Assembly: GCA_030638405.1 (NCBI GenBank)
Contig: DAOWER010000012.1
Span: forward strand, 1-12,032
Source: Candidatus Eiseniibacteriota bacterium
GTDB lineage: Bacteria > Joyebacterota > Joyebacteria > Joyebacterales > Joyebacteraceae
Reading direction: 5' to 3'
DNA: 12,032 bases
Shown: piece by piece, positions 1 through 5,669 of the stretch
Numbering within the stretch: the first letter of the stretch is position 1
Layout: each line of letters opens with the position of its first letter
The notes under the pieces: model-generated
What the model saw: the letters and a program-made list of their open reading frames with translations, nothing else
Databases searched by the model: none
What the model was told of the DNA's origin: nothing
Made by a program: the position numbers and the translations under genes

Positions 1-44
1 CACCGGAGGTAAGGAATGCCGTCAGCATTCCATCACTCCCGGTG
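1..44. repeat. Two-part hairpin at the left edge
   Basis: An inner perfect 7-bp stem GGAATGC / GCATTCC (13-19 with 25-31, loop CGTCA) is enclosed by an outer stem CACCGG / CCGGTG (1-6 with 39-44). AG/CT pairing and one bulged C extend the outer stem inward. It lies about 60 bases past the stop of the minus-strand lipoprotein gene and may end that transcript, though no T-run follows it inside the window. The window boundary may cut a larger element. The inverted repeats are seen directly; the function is inference. Confidence 0.5.
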
Positions 45-53
45 CCCTGTTCT

Positions 54-75
54 CCCGCCCGCGGTCGCGGCGGGC
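54..75 (-). terminator. Weak GC hairpin downstream of the lipoprotein gene
   Basis: Two alternative 6-bp pairings are possible: CCCGCC/GGCGGG (54-59 with 69-74) or GCCCGC/GCGGGC (57-62 with 70-75). They lie about 26 bases beyond the stop codon of the minus-strand gene at 102-644. There is no T-tract on either side, so an intrinsic terminator is only a possibility, perhaps acting with the hairpin at 1-44. Confidence 0.25.
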
Positions 76-101
76 AAGACTAACCGGACCGCTCTCTACT
101 G

Positions 102-644
102 CTACGAGCCCTCAGACACCACCGATGCGCCGCTGCCGGGGCACGAGCCGCCCGCTTTCATTGCGCAGGGCACGCCCGAATCCGCCGCCTTGGCCATCCC
201 GGGGCACGTTCCGGCCGCGTCTGCCGTCTCGACCGTGCCGGGGCATCCCGAGGTCATGGCAAGCGCGCATGTGCACTCCTCGCCATCGGCGTGCTCGCAC
301 GTCACGGTCTTGCCGTCGCAGGTGATCGTGAACTCACTCTTGCCATCCACGCCCTCGCACGTCACTGTGCACTCCGCACTGCCCTCCGCGCCTTCACACG
401 TCACCGTGTACTCGCCGGAGCCGTCATGTCCCTCGCAGGTCACGATGTACTCCGAGCTGCCCTCCGCGCCCGAGCACGTAACGGCGCATTCCATTTCGCC
501 ACCCTTGCCCTCGCACGTGACGGAGAGCCCACCTGCAGAAGCAGTGCTGGTCTCCGCCTGTTCGTCGCTCTGTGTACAACCGGCGAGCAGGATCCCGAGG
601 CCTGCCACGATAGCCGCCGCCAGAAACACATGTCTGGTCTTCAT
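102..644 (-). CDS. Cysteine-repeat lipoprotein of unknown function (180 aa)
   Basis: I do not recognise a family. The start is well supported: ATG at 644 is preceded by GGAGG with a six-base spacer. Residues 1-23 form a lipoprotein signal (MKTR, hydrophobic core, lipobox LAGC with C23), so the protein should be lipidated and anchored in the envelope. After a Ser/Thr/Glu-rich linker, five 13-residue units run from V42 to T106 with the pattern VTCEG-x-x-G-x-x-E-[YCF]-[TAI]. Two shortened copies follow (ITCDG, VTCEH). Residues 119-180 are Gly/Ala/Ser-rich with spaced cysteines in CPG and PCAM contexts. There are 15 Cys in all, most paired with acidic residues. Alternating beta-strand residues and Gly turns suggest a repetitive beta-meander (inference). 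Disulfide cross-linking or metal binding would fit, but neither is shown. It is transcribed divergently from the CxxC protein at 1241, across about 600 non-coding bases. Confidence 0.85.
   Translation of the reverse strand: MKTRHVFLAAAIVAGLGILLAGCTQSDEQAETSTASAGGLSVTCEGKGGEMECAVTCSGAEGSSEYIVTCEGHDGSGEYTVTCEGAEGSAECTVTCEGVDGKSEFTITCDGKTVTCEHADGEECTCALAMTSGCPGTVETADAAGTCPGMAKAADSGVPCAMKAGGSCPGSGASVVSEGS
327..521 (-). repeat. Five tandem 39-bp units encoding 13-residue Cys repeats
   Basis: Counting codons from the ATG at 644, units begin at V42, V55, V68, V81 and V94, exactly 13 residues (39 bp) apart, and the fifth ends at T106. Each has VTCEG or VTCSG at its head and E-Y/C/F near its end. At DNA level, CTCGCACGT/CTCGCAGGT-like words recur on the plus strand. 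The units have diverged from each other, so this is an established protein repeat and not a fresh slippage array. Confidence 0.85.
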
Positions 645-992
645 GCCTTTCCTCCGTTGGTGACACTGCGCCGCCCCACTGCCGGAGGCGGCGAACTCGG
701 GCGACCACTACCCACGGTGGACACCCATCAAGTTTGTGTATTGTACAGTCTAGCCGATATCGCTCGATTGAGCAAGTACCCAGGTCCTTTTCTCACATGT
801 GGTCCTGTGCGGGTGCCGGACCGGTAGACGCCGCGGGCTCTCCGTCCCGGACGCGGATCTGGTGGAGAAGCCCGGAAATGACGTCTTCGACGGTCCACCG
901 TCGTCGGGAGGCGACATCTGTAATTGAGCGTGCCTTGTGCAGTTGCGGCTGGCCGCGGGCGCCGTCGTCGTCCGCGGACTACGGATTCGAGG

Positions 993-1026
993 CTTCGCGT
1001 GGTCGCCGGGCTGGCGACGCGCGAAG
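993..1026. repeat. Strong intergenic hairpin
   Basis: A 7-bp outer stem CTTCGCG / CGCGAAG (993-999 with 1020-1026) encloses a small asymmetric internal loop and a 6-bp inner stem GTCGCC / GGCGAC (1002-1007 with 1013-1018) with loop GGGCT. No T-tract follows on either strand, so a simple intrinsic terminator is unlikely. It could be part of a structured RNA, a protein-binding palindrome or a dispersed element. The pairing is seen directly; its role is unknown. Confidence 0.5.
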
Positions 1027-1169
1027 AAGCAGTCTTGCAACAGGTTGCGACGTCACCAGTTAGGGCTCGCGGAAGACTCGAGGCGAGGTCGGCACAGAGC
1101 TTGCCTTACTAAGACACTGTGAGGACGCGTGGTTTCTCCGATCGGATCGCCTGGAGCAGCCGTCGGAGG

Positions 1170-1196
1170 GCGGGTGTCAACGTGTGAGACACCCGC
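1170..1196 (+). promoter_or_regulatory. Hairpin upstream of the CxxC protein gene
   Basis: A perfect 9-bp stem GCGGGTGTC / GACACCCGC (1170-1178 with 1188-1196) has a 9-base loop. It ends 44 bases before the GTG start at 1241, so it would sit in the 5' untranslated leader of that gene if transcription begins upstream. It could be a leader structure or a repressor palindrome. No known riboswitch class is recognised. Confidence 0.35.
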
Positions 1197-1240
1197 GCGA
1201 GCGTCCGGATGACGACGCCTACTGCGGGGGGAGGCTTCAG

Positions 1241-1573
1241 GTGACATCGAAGGTCGAAGAGTTGAAGGAACTCGGGCAAAGGCGGTACGTGGGTGACAGC
1301 AGCAACAATCTGGTTCACGACACGTGGCACGCGGACTGCGAGGGCTGCGGGCTGGACGAGATAGTCGGACGCGGCGACGCCGTCGGGTTCACACCGGACA
1401 CACTCGATGGGGCACTCTGGGCGGGGTACGAGTACTGCGAAGCGTGCCACGACAGAACAGAGCCACCCGCTCCTCCCTGGGCCGCCGAGAAGACGGCACC
1501 GGCTGAGCCGGCGCCCAAACGCCCCACACGCCGGATGAGGACGCCGGCACCCAGGCCGGGGCGCCCGAACTGA
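1241..1573 (+). CDS. Small protein with two CxxC pairs (putative zinc ribbon, 110 aa)
   Basis: I chose the GTG at 1241 because a GGGGGGAGG ribosome binding site ends seven bases before it. The same frame stays open to an upstream GTG at 1184, but that start has no such site and its extra residues look non-coding. The product has C33-x-x-C36 in ADCEGCG and C66-x-x-C69 in YEYCEACH, 29 residues apart. This is the layout of a four-cysteine zinc ribbon, possibly helped by neighbouring His. Around the cysteines is a Trp/Tyr/Asp-rich core (residues 26-70). The tail, 73-110, is Pro/Ala/Arg-rich, probably disordered and positively charged. No signal peptide or membrane segment is seen, so it is likely cytoplasmic. 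The family is not recognised; nucleic-acid or protein binding is only a guess from the zinc-ribbon form. It converges on the phospholipase gene at 1831. Confidence 0.6.
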   Translation: MTSKVEELKELGQRRYVGDSSNNLVHDTWHADCEGCGLDEIVGRGDAVGFTPDTLDGALWAGYEYCEACHDRTEPPAPPWAAEKTAPAEPAPKRPTRRMRTPAPRPGRPN

Positions 1574-1715
1574 AGTAAGAGGCGCTCCGTCGGGAGTTGT
1601 TCGCATCCCGGCAGGAGCGAAGCAGGACCAAGGTAACAGGGTAATCCAACGCGGCTGACGTGGAGTACCCCGCAGCCAGGCTTCGGTCTGGCGACGTGCG
1701 CGCCGCAGCGCGCAG

Positions 1716-1739
1716 GACCGGCCCCGAGAGGGGCCGGTC
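1716..1739. terminator. Perfect 10-bp hairpin between convergent genes
   Basis: GACCGGCCCC (1716-1725) and GGGGCCGGTC (1730-1739) pair perfectly around a GAGA tetraloop of the stable GNRA class. It lies 142 bases after the stop of the plus-strand CxxC gene and 91 bases after the stop of the minus-strand phospholipase gene. Only a broken T-rich run (TGTCTGT) follows on the plus strand, and the minus-strand side lacks a T-tract. It may end transcripts from both sides, with the plus direction the better candidate. Confidence 0.6.
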
Positions 1740-1830
1740 TGTCTGTACTGAGATGGTGCGGGACTTCGATCACCACGCTCAGGCCCCGACGGAGATCGGC
1801 GTGGTGTCGGGTGCACCCGCTGGACGTCGA

Positions 1831-2997
1831 CTACGCCTCGGATGGGTCGTCCGGGGACGCGATGTCCCCCTGGCCGAGGAAGGCCTTCGCTCTCCTGGTG
1901 TGCTCGGCGGTCAGGTCGAGGAAGCCGCGCCCGGAGAGCTGGCGGAGCGTCTCCTCGTAGGCGGTCTTCATGACGGTCGGGATCTTGTCAACGTCGCAGA
2001 TGCCGACGCTGATCGTTCTCGGCCTCAATAGGATTACGGAGAAGCCTCGCCGGGGCCTGTGACAGTGAAGCAGGTTGTAGTCCGTGATGGCGCGGCTCTG
2101 GACGCTGTTTGAGTAGAGAACGAGGTCCATCGGGTGGGAGAGCGACTCCTCGCGGGGAGCGTTGCCACCGTAGCCCAGATCGACCGCGATGACGACGGTG
2201 CGGGGTCGCCCGAGTCTGCGCGCGGACTGCCAGTCGTGGAACGCAGTCGCGATCGGCAGATGCTCGACGGTCGCGCCGTCAATGTAGAACCTGCTGCCGA
2301 TCTTCTTCGGCGGCAGCGTGCCCGGGATCGCCATCGATGCGCCGATGGCATCGGCGAGGCTCACTTGCGGCGACGTCCCGTCGGAGAACACCCACTTGGT
2401 TGTCTTCTCCCGGCGCTGGGGCTCGGGCCTGCCGGTGCCCAGATCGAAGGCCACGCACGAGAACGGTAGGGGCAGATCTGAGAGTCTGGGTACGCCGCCG
2501 ACGTAACGCTGCAGAACGTTTATCAGGTACTCCTCCAGCCGTGTCGAGTCGTAGATGCCCGCGCGGTCGAAGGAGCGTCCCGCGAACGCTCGAACCACCT
2601 CTCCTGCGACCAGCCGCATCGCTGGATGTTTCGCGGCGAATCCGAACAGCTCATCCGGGCTGGTGATGTCGAGCATCACTTGTTCGAGCTCCGCCACCGT
2701 CAGCCCCGCGGCGTGTAGCCCTGCGATCACGGCGCCCGCGGAGGTGCCATAGATCGCGGCGATCGGCACACCCAAGAGCTCGAGCACTCTCAGTACGCTT
2801 ACGTGACAGGACATGGCCATGCCGCCGCCCGACAGGGCGACGACGACCTTCTTGCGCCTGAGGAAGCGCAGGAGAGGGGAGAATTGCTCCTTCCACCGCC
2901 CGAGTTCGTCCCCGGCCAGCGTCGCTCCGTCCCTGGACGGCTGCTGCTGCGGCTGCCGCTCGAGTGAAAACCAGTCGAACTCTCTCTCGTTGCTCAT
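1831..2997 (-). CDS. Patatin-like phospholipase (388 aa)
   Basis: A patatin-family acyl hydrolase, which uses a Ser-Asp dyad to release fatty acids from phospholipids or other acyl esters. Visible hallmarks are the oxyanion-hole loop SGGGM (56-60), the nucleophile elbow GTSAG with S86, and the dyad aspartate in IDGA (D240-G241). The order and spacing fit a complete catalytic domain, roughly residues 50-270. Residues 1-48 are polar with a Gln-rich stretch and there is no signal peptide, so the enzyme is probably cytoplasmic or peripherally membrane-bound. ATG 2997 has GGAG eight bases upstream. It is third in an arsR-permease-patatin operon, starting 13 bases after the permease stop, so it is probably co-transcribed under ArsR control. 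Which lipid it cuts, and why it sits with a permease, cannot be read from the sequence. Many bacterial patatins are general esterases. Confidence 0.92.
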   Translation of the reverse strand: MSNEREFDWFSLERQPQQQPSRDGATLAGDELGRWKEQFSPLLRFLRRKKVVVALSGGGMAMSCHVSVLRVLELLGVPIAAIYGTSAGAVIAGLHAAGLTVAELEQVMLDITSPDELFGFAAKHPAMRLVAGEVVRAFAGRSFDRAGIYDSTRLEEYLINVLQRYVGGVPRLSDLPLPFSCVAFDLGTGRPEPQRREKTTKWVFSDGTSPQVSLADAIGASMAIPGTLPPKKIGSRFYIDGATVEHLPIATAFHDWQSARRLGRPRTVVIAVDLGYGGNAPREESLSHPMDLVLYSNSVQSRAITDYNLLHCHRPRRGFSVILLRPRTISVGICDVDKIPTVMKTAYEETLRQLSGRGFLDLTAEHTRRAKAFLGQGDIASPDDPSEA

Positions 2998-3010
2998 CCC
3001 TGTGACTCCA

Positions 3011-4309
3011 CTAGCCCGCCAGAAGGCCGAACAGCGCTCCGGTCACGGTGGACATGACCAGGACCAGCGCCAGGTAGACTGCCGTCTTCCTCGTTCCTAT
3101 GACGCTACGCAGTATCAGTATGTTCGGAAGCGAGACCGCCGGGCCCGCCAGAAGGAACGCGAGAGCCGGGCCCTTCGCCATGCCCGCGCCCATCAGTCCC
3201 TGAACTATGGGTATCTCGGTCATCGTGCAGAAGTACATCAGACCCGAGGCCACGGCCGCAACCAAATTCGACAGTATCGAATTGTCGCCCACTAACCCTG
3301 CGACCCACGCGGACGGTATCAGCCCCTCGTGGCCGGGCCTGCCCAGCATTGCGCCGACGATTAGGATTCCCGCGAAGAGAAGCGGGAGGATGTCCTTGGC
3401 AAGATCCCAGGAGCCGTCGAGCCAGTCGCGCGTCTCCCGGGTTCCGGTGGCCGCCACGACGGTCAGCCCTGCCATGCCCGCGAGGAACGGGATCAGGGGC
3501 CTTCCCGGGAAGAGCAGGGCGAGCGCCGTCACGGCGGCCCCCGCGCCGACGACGGCCCACGTGCGCAGGCCGAACCATCTGACGAGTATCACGCCCAGCA
3601 CGATGGCAGACGCGCCGGTCAGAGGCCACCTTGCCGTGTAGATCACGTGAGAGATACCGGTGTCGCCGGCCGCGTGCCAGTTCGCGAAGGCCAGGACCGC
3701 CACGGTAGAGGCGAAGATCGCCAGGCTTTGTCGCAGAGGGCGCTCGACCTCAGGTCTGGGTTCGGCGAGCTGCTTCTCTGCCCGGGCCGTCTCCTCGTGG
3801 TTGAAGATGAAGTGCATGATGAGCCCGATGACGATGCTGAAGACGATCGCTCCCGCGGCCCTGGCGACTCCAAGCTGCGCACCCAACACGCGCGCCGTCA
3901 GGAATATCGCGATGACGTTGATGGCGGGACCCGCGTAGAGAAACGTTGTTGCGGGGCCCAGCCCGGCGCCTCTCGAGTAGATGCCGGCGAAGAGCGGCAG
4001 TATGGTGCAACTGCACACGGCCAGAATGCAGCCCGATACGGACGCCACGGCGTACGACACGAACTTGCTGGCATGCGCGCCCAGGTACCTCATCACAGAG
4101 GCCTTCGACACGAAGGCCGAAACGGCGCCGGCGATGAAGAGCGCCGGCAGGAGGCCCATCAGCATGTGTTCGCGGACGTACCACTGCACGAGCGCGAGGG
4201 CCTCAGTGACCGCGCTCCCGACCCTTCCGGTGTCCACCGGGACGAAGTAGAACATCAGGAAGACAGCGACAACAATGAGAACGAACTTCCCGTCTCTCTT
4301 CCAGTCCAA
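3011..4309 (-). CDS. ArsP/YraQ-family permease (ArsP_1, formerly DUF318; 432 aa)
   Basis: An integral membrane permease with about ten hydrophobic segments. The first half carries the family signature: C94, C99 and C101 in AVCSCTILPLF, followed by FLYAGPAIN (residues 123-131). The second half repeats the theme: C361 in YFCTMTEIPIV, then LLAGPAVSLPN (386-396). A duplicated two-bundle architecture is therefore visible in the sequence. Between the halves, at 170-192, lies a charged cytoplasmic loop. Characterised ArsP exports trivalent organoarsenicals. Many relatives have no known substrate, so metal(loid) export is inferred from the cysteines and from the ArsR neighbour. Translation starts at TTG 4309: the GAGGAG binding site is formed by the last codons of arsR and ends seven bases upstream, and no alternative ATG comes before the first membrane segment. 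Four bases separate it from the arsR stop, so translation is probably coupled. Confidence 0.88.
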   Translation of the reverse strand: MDWKRDGKFVLIVVAVFLMFYFVPVDTGRVGSAVTEALALVQWYVREHMLMGLLPALFIAGAVSAFVSKASVMRYLGAHASKFVSYAVASVSGCILAVCSCTILPLFAGIYSRGAGLGPATTFLYAGPAINVIAIFLTARVLGAQLGVARAAGAIVFSIVIGLIMHFIFNHEETARAEKQLAEPRPEVERPLRQSLAIFASTVAVLAFANWHAAGDTGISHVIYTARWPLTGASAIVLGVILVRWFGLRTWAVVGAGAAVTALALLFPGRPLIPFLAGMAGLTVVAATGTRETRDWLDGSWDLAKDILPLLFAGILIVGAMLGRPGHEGLIPSAWVAGLVGDNSILSNLVAAVASGLMYFCTMTEIPIVQGLMGAGMAKGPALAFLLAGPAVSLPNILILRSVIGTRKTAVYLALVLVMSTVTGALFGLLAG

Positions 4310-4313
4310 GCGC

Positions 4314-4658
4314 TTACTCCTCTTTCTCCCGCGCCCACGGACGCGCGCGCAGGAGTTCAGTCACCCACGGTGCGATCACATGATAGAAGACGTGGTGTCC
4401 GCGTCGCTCGCTGTCGACGATGCCGTTGCTGCTGAGGAGAGCCAGGTGCTTCGAGACAGTGGACTGGTCGAGGCCGGTCACCTCGGCCAGATCGCACACG
4501 CAGCACTCGCCCTCTGCAAGGTGGGTGAGGATGACGAGCCGCGACTCGTGCCCGAGCGCACGGAACAGCCTGGCCTGGTTCCTCAGGCCGCGGCGCTCCT
4601 CCCGCACGTCGTCATTCCCCGTGGGGGCAGCTGGTCGCAGCTCCGTCTCTTCCGGCAC
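4314..4658 (-). CDS. arsR: ArsR/SmtB-family metalloregulator (114 aa)
   Basis: A winged-helix repressor that leaves DNA when it binds metal(loid). The diagnostic metal box is ECCVCDL (residues 51-57). C53 and C55 match the two key cysteines of the ELCVCDL box in As(III)/Sb(III)-sensing ArsR, and C52 is an extra adjacent cysteine. The recognition helix follows in TGLDQSTVSKHLALL (61-75), then the wing around ERRGHHVFYHV (84-94). The N-terminal 25 residues are a polar extension. The start is GTG 4658 with AGGAG nine bases upstream. It is the first gene of an operon with the permease and the phospholipase, and its own promoter carries palindromes (4735-4767), so autorepression is likely. Arsenite or antimonite is the best guess for inducer; other thiophilic metals are possible. 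The symbol reflects family and motif, not tested function. Confidence 0.92.
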   Translation of the reverse strand: MPEETELRPAAPTGNDDVREERRGLRNQARLFRALGHESRLVILTHLAEGECCVCDLAEVTGLDQSTVSKHLALLSSNGIVDSERRGHHVFYHVIAPWVTELLRARPWAREKEE

Positions 4659-4738
4659 GTCGTTCGCTCCTGACGGTTGTCTGTGTCGAATCGCCGCCCC
4701 GGTGCTTCAGACCAGGGCCGCGCCGCGGACGTGACAAT

Positions 4739-4767
4739 AATATATTGCTATATGGGCATATTTGCAA
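4739..4767 (-). promoter_or_regulatory. arsR operon promoter with embedded operator palindromes
   Basis: Reading the minus strand, TTGCAA (4767-4762) and TATATT (4744-4739) are separated by exactly 17 bases, a good sigma-70-type pair (4/6 and 5/6 matches). An inverted repeat ATATG-GG-CATAT (4750-4761) fills most of the spacer. A second, CAATA-ATA-TATTG (4735-4747), covers the -10. Bound repressor would block polymerase, as is usual for ArsR-family operators. Transcription would begin near 4732, giving a leader of about 75 bases before the GTG at 4658. This patch is strikingly AT-rich against its GC-rich surroundings. Confidence 0.65.
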
Positions 4768-4802
4768 CCGTGATTCCACGTGGAGCGGGCCCGAATGCCG
4801 AT

Positions 4803-4844
4803 AGTGACTCCGAAGGAGCCAGTCTGAGTGATTCCGAAGCAGCC
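4803..4844. repeat. Imperfect direct repeat, 18 bp, period 24
   Basis: AGTGACTCCGAAGGAGCC (4803-4820) recurs as AGTGATTCCGAAGCAGCC (4827-4844), 16 of 18 bases identical, six bases apart. It lies in the divergent region between arsR and the DUF47 gene, just upstream of the candidate promoter at 4869. It does not match the 11-bp spacing of a PhoB box. It may be an activator or repressor site for the phosphate transporter operon, or chance duplication. Confidence 0.45.
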
Positions 4845-4868
4845 GACCCGAATGTCCACAGAGTTGGC

Positions 4869-4897
4869 TTGAAAGCCGCCCGTTTCACCGCTATTCT
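4869..4897 (+). promoter_or_regulatory. Candidate promoter of the DUF47-pit operon
   Basis: TTGAAA (4869-4874) and TATTCT (4892-4897) are 17 bases apart, matching the sigma-70 consensus at 5/6 and 4/6 positions. Transcription would start near 4904, leaving a leader of about 120 bases to the ATG at 5028. It is the best pair I found in this stretch, in a locally AT-richer patch. No promoter activity is shown. Confidence 0.4.
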
Positions 4898-5027
4898 ATT
4901 CATCTGGCGCGCTAACTTGCCAACCAGCGTGCTTCTATGAGGTCGGGCATCAGCGGGCGCCGGAGCGATCCGGACACGAGCGACACGCCCCCTCAGCCGG
5001 GAGACCGGTGACCGAAAGGCAGACGCC

Positions 5028-5669
5028 ATGACGAGGATCTTCGCCAAGACGAAGCTGTTGGAGTCGCAGATCGACGAGTACCTGAATCACACCAGCCAGG
5101 TGGGACTCCTCTTCCTTGAGGCGATCAAGGATTACCTGGAGGGACGGTTCGAGGAGTTCGAGTCCCGCAGACAGCAGGTCGGCGCTCTCGAGAATCACGC
5201 CGACGAGCTTCGAAGGGATGTCGAGCGACAGCTGTACGCGGAGACCCTGATCCCGGAATCGCGCGGGGACGTGCTGGGCATCCTCGAGAACACCGATGAG
5301 GTGATCAACGCGGCGAAGGTCACGCTCGCGCAGGTCTCCTCCGAGCGTCCGGACATTCCGGACGAGCTGGACGGCGACTTCCTGGAACTGGCCGACTACG
5401 GCAACCGGGCCGTGCAGGAACTCGTCATGGGCATCCGGGCTTTCTTCCGGACCGCCGCCGTGACCGATTTCGTGCACAAGGTCGCGTTCTGGGAGAAGGA
5501 GGCCGACACGGTCGCGGAGCGGCTGAGGCGCAGGATATTCGCGATGGACGTGGAGCTTGCGTGCAAGATACACCGCGGCAGCTTCGTCAGGCACATCGAC
5601 ACCGTCGCTGACGAAGCCGAGGACGTGAGCGAGCGGCTGTCCATCTCAGCGATCAAGCGGTCGATCTGA
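5028..5669 (+). CDS. DUF47 / PhoU-like Pit accessory protein (213 aa)
   Basis: An all-helical cytoplasmic protein of the DUF47 family (TIGR00153), distantly related to PhoU and commonly encoded beside Pit transporters, whose activity it is thought to control. PhoU-type E/D-xxx-D metal-binding signatures are visible at E55-D59 (ENHAD), E87-D90 (ENTD), E156-D160 (EKEAD) and D195-D199 (DEAED), spaced along the helices as expected. Total length is typical. There is no signal peptide or membrane segment. The ATG at 5028 has a modest AAAGG site eight bases upstream. The stop codon overlaps the ATG of the transporter gene by one base (TGATG), so the two are made together. The gene order accessory-then-transporter is the usual one for this pair. 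Confidence 0.93.
   Translation: MTRIFAKTKLLESQIDEYLNHTSQVGLLFLEAIKDYLEGRFEEFESRRQQVGALENHADELRRDVERQLYAETLIPESRGDVLGILENTDEVINAAKVTLAQVSSERPDIPDELDGDFLELADYGNRAVQELVMGIRAFFRTAAVTDFVHKVAFWEKEADTVAERLRRRIFAMDVELACKIHRGSFVRHIDTVADEAEDVSERLSISAIKRSI

Larger units (their letters stand above)
645..1240. other. Long intergenic region without a convincing gene
   Basis: About 600 bases between two divergent genes. Open frames exist on both strands, but their products are Arg/Ser/Pro-rich, low-complexity, lack a good ribosome binding site and look like GC-rich noise. The region contains two clear hairpins (993-1026 and 1170-1196, listed separately). A relatively AT-rich patch near 730-775 could hold the promoter for the lipoprotein gene: on the minus strand, TTGCTC (775-770) and TAGACT (752-747) are 17 bases apart, but both hexamers are poor matches. 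No tRNA-like or other recognisable RNA was seen. Confidence 0.5.

Noticed and set aside
16..663. Long plus-strand frame opposite the Cys-repeat lipoprotein.
   Set aside because: Its Pro/Ser/His repeats are the antisense echo of the 39-bp repeat units. The minus strand has the signal peptide and binding site.
734..1063. Plus-strand frame of 109 codons in the long gap.
   Set aside because: Arg/Ser-rich composition, no recognisable motif, no good ribosome binding site, and it spans a strong hairpin.
1634..1645. TAACAGGGTAAT matches 12 bases of the I-SceI homing-endonuclease site.
   Set aside because: Only one of the remaining six bases of the 18-base site matches, there is no intron, rRNA or cloning-vector context, and a chance match is more likely.
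1109..1816. Minus-strand frame of 235 codons opposite the CxxC gene.
   Set aside because: The product is Arg/Pro-rich and low-complexity with no ribosome binding site, and it runs through the perfect hairpin at 1716-1739. The plus-strand CxxC gene explains the region better.
4748..5047. Minus-strand frame of 99 codons in the arsR-DUF47 divergent region.
   Set aside because: It overlaps the start of the DUF47 gene and the arsR promoter, and has Ser/Ala/Arg-rich composition with no motif.
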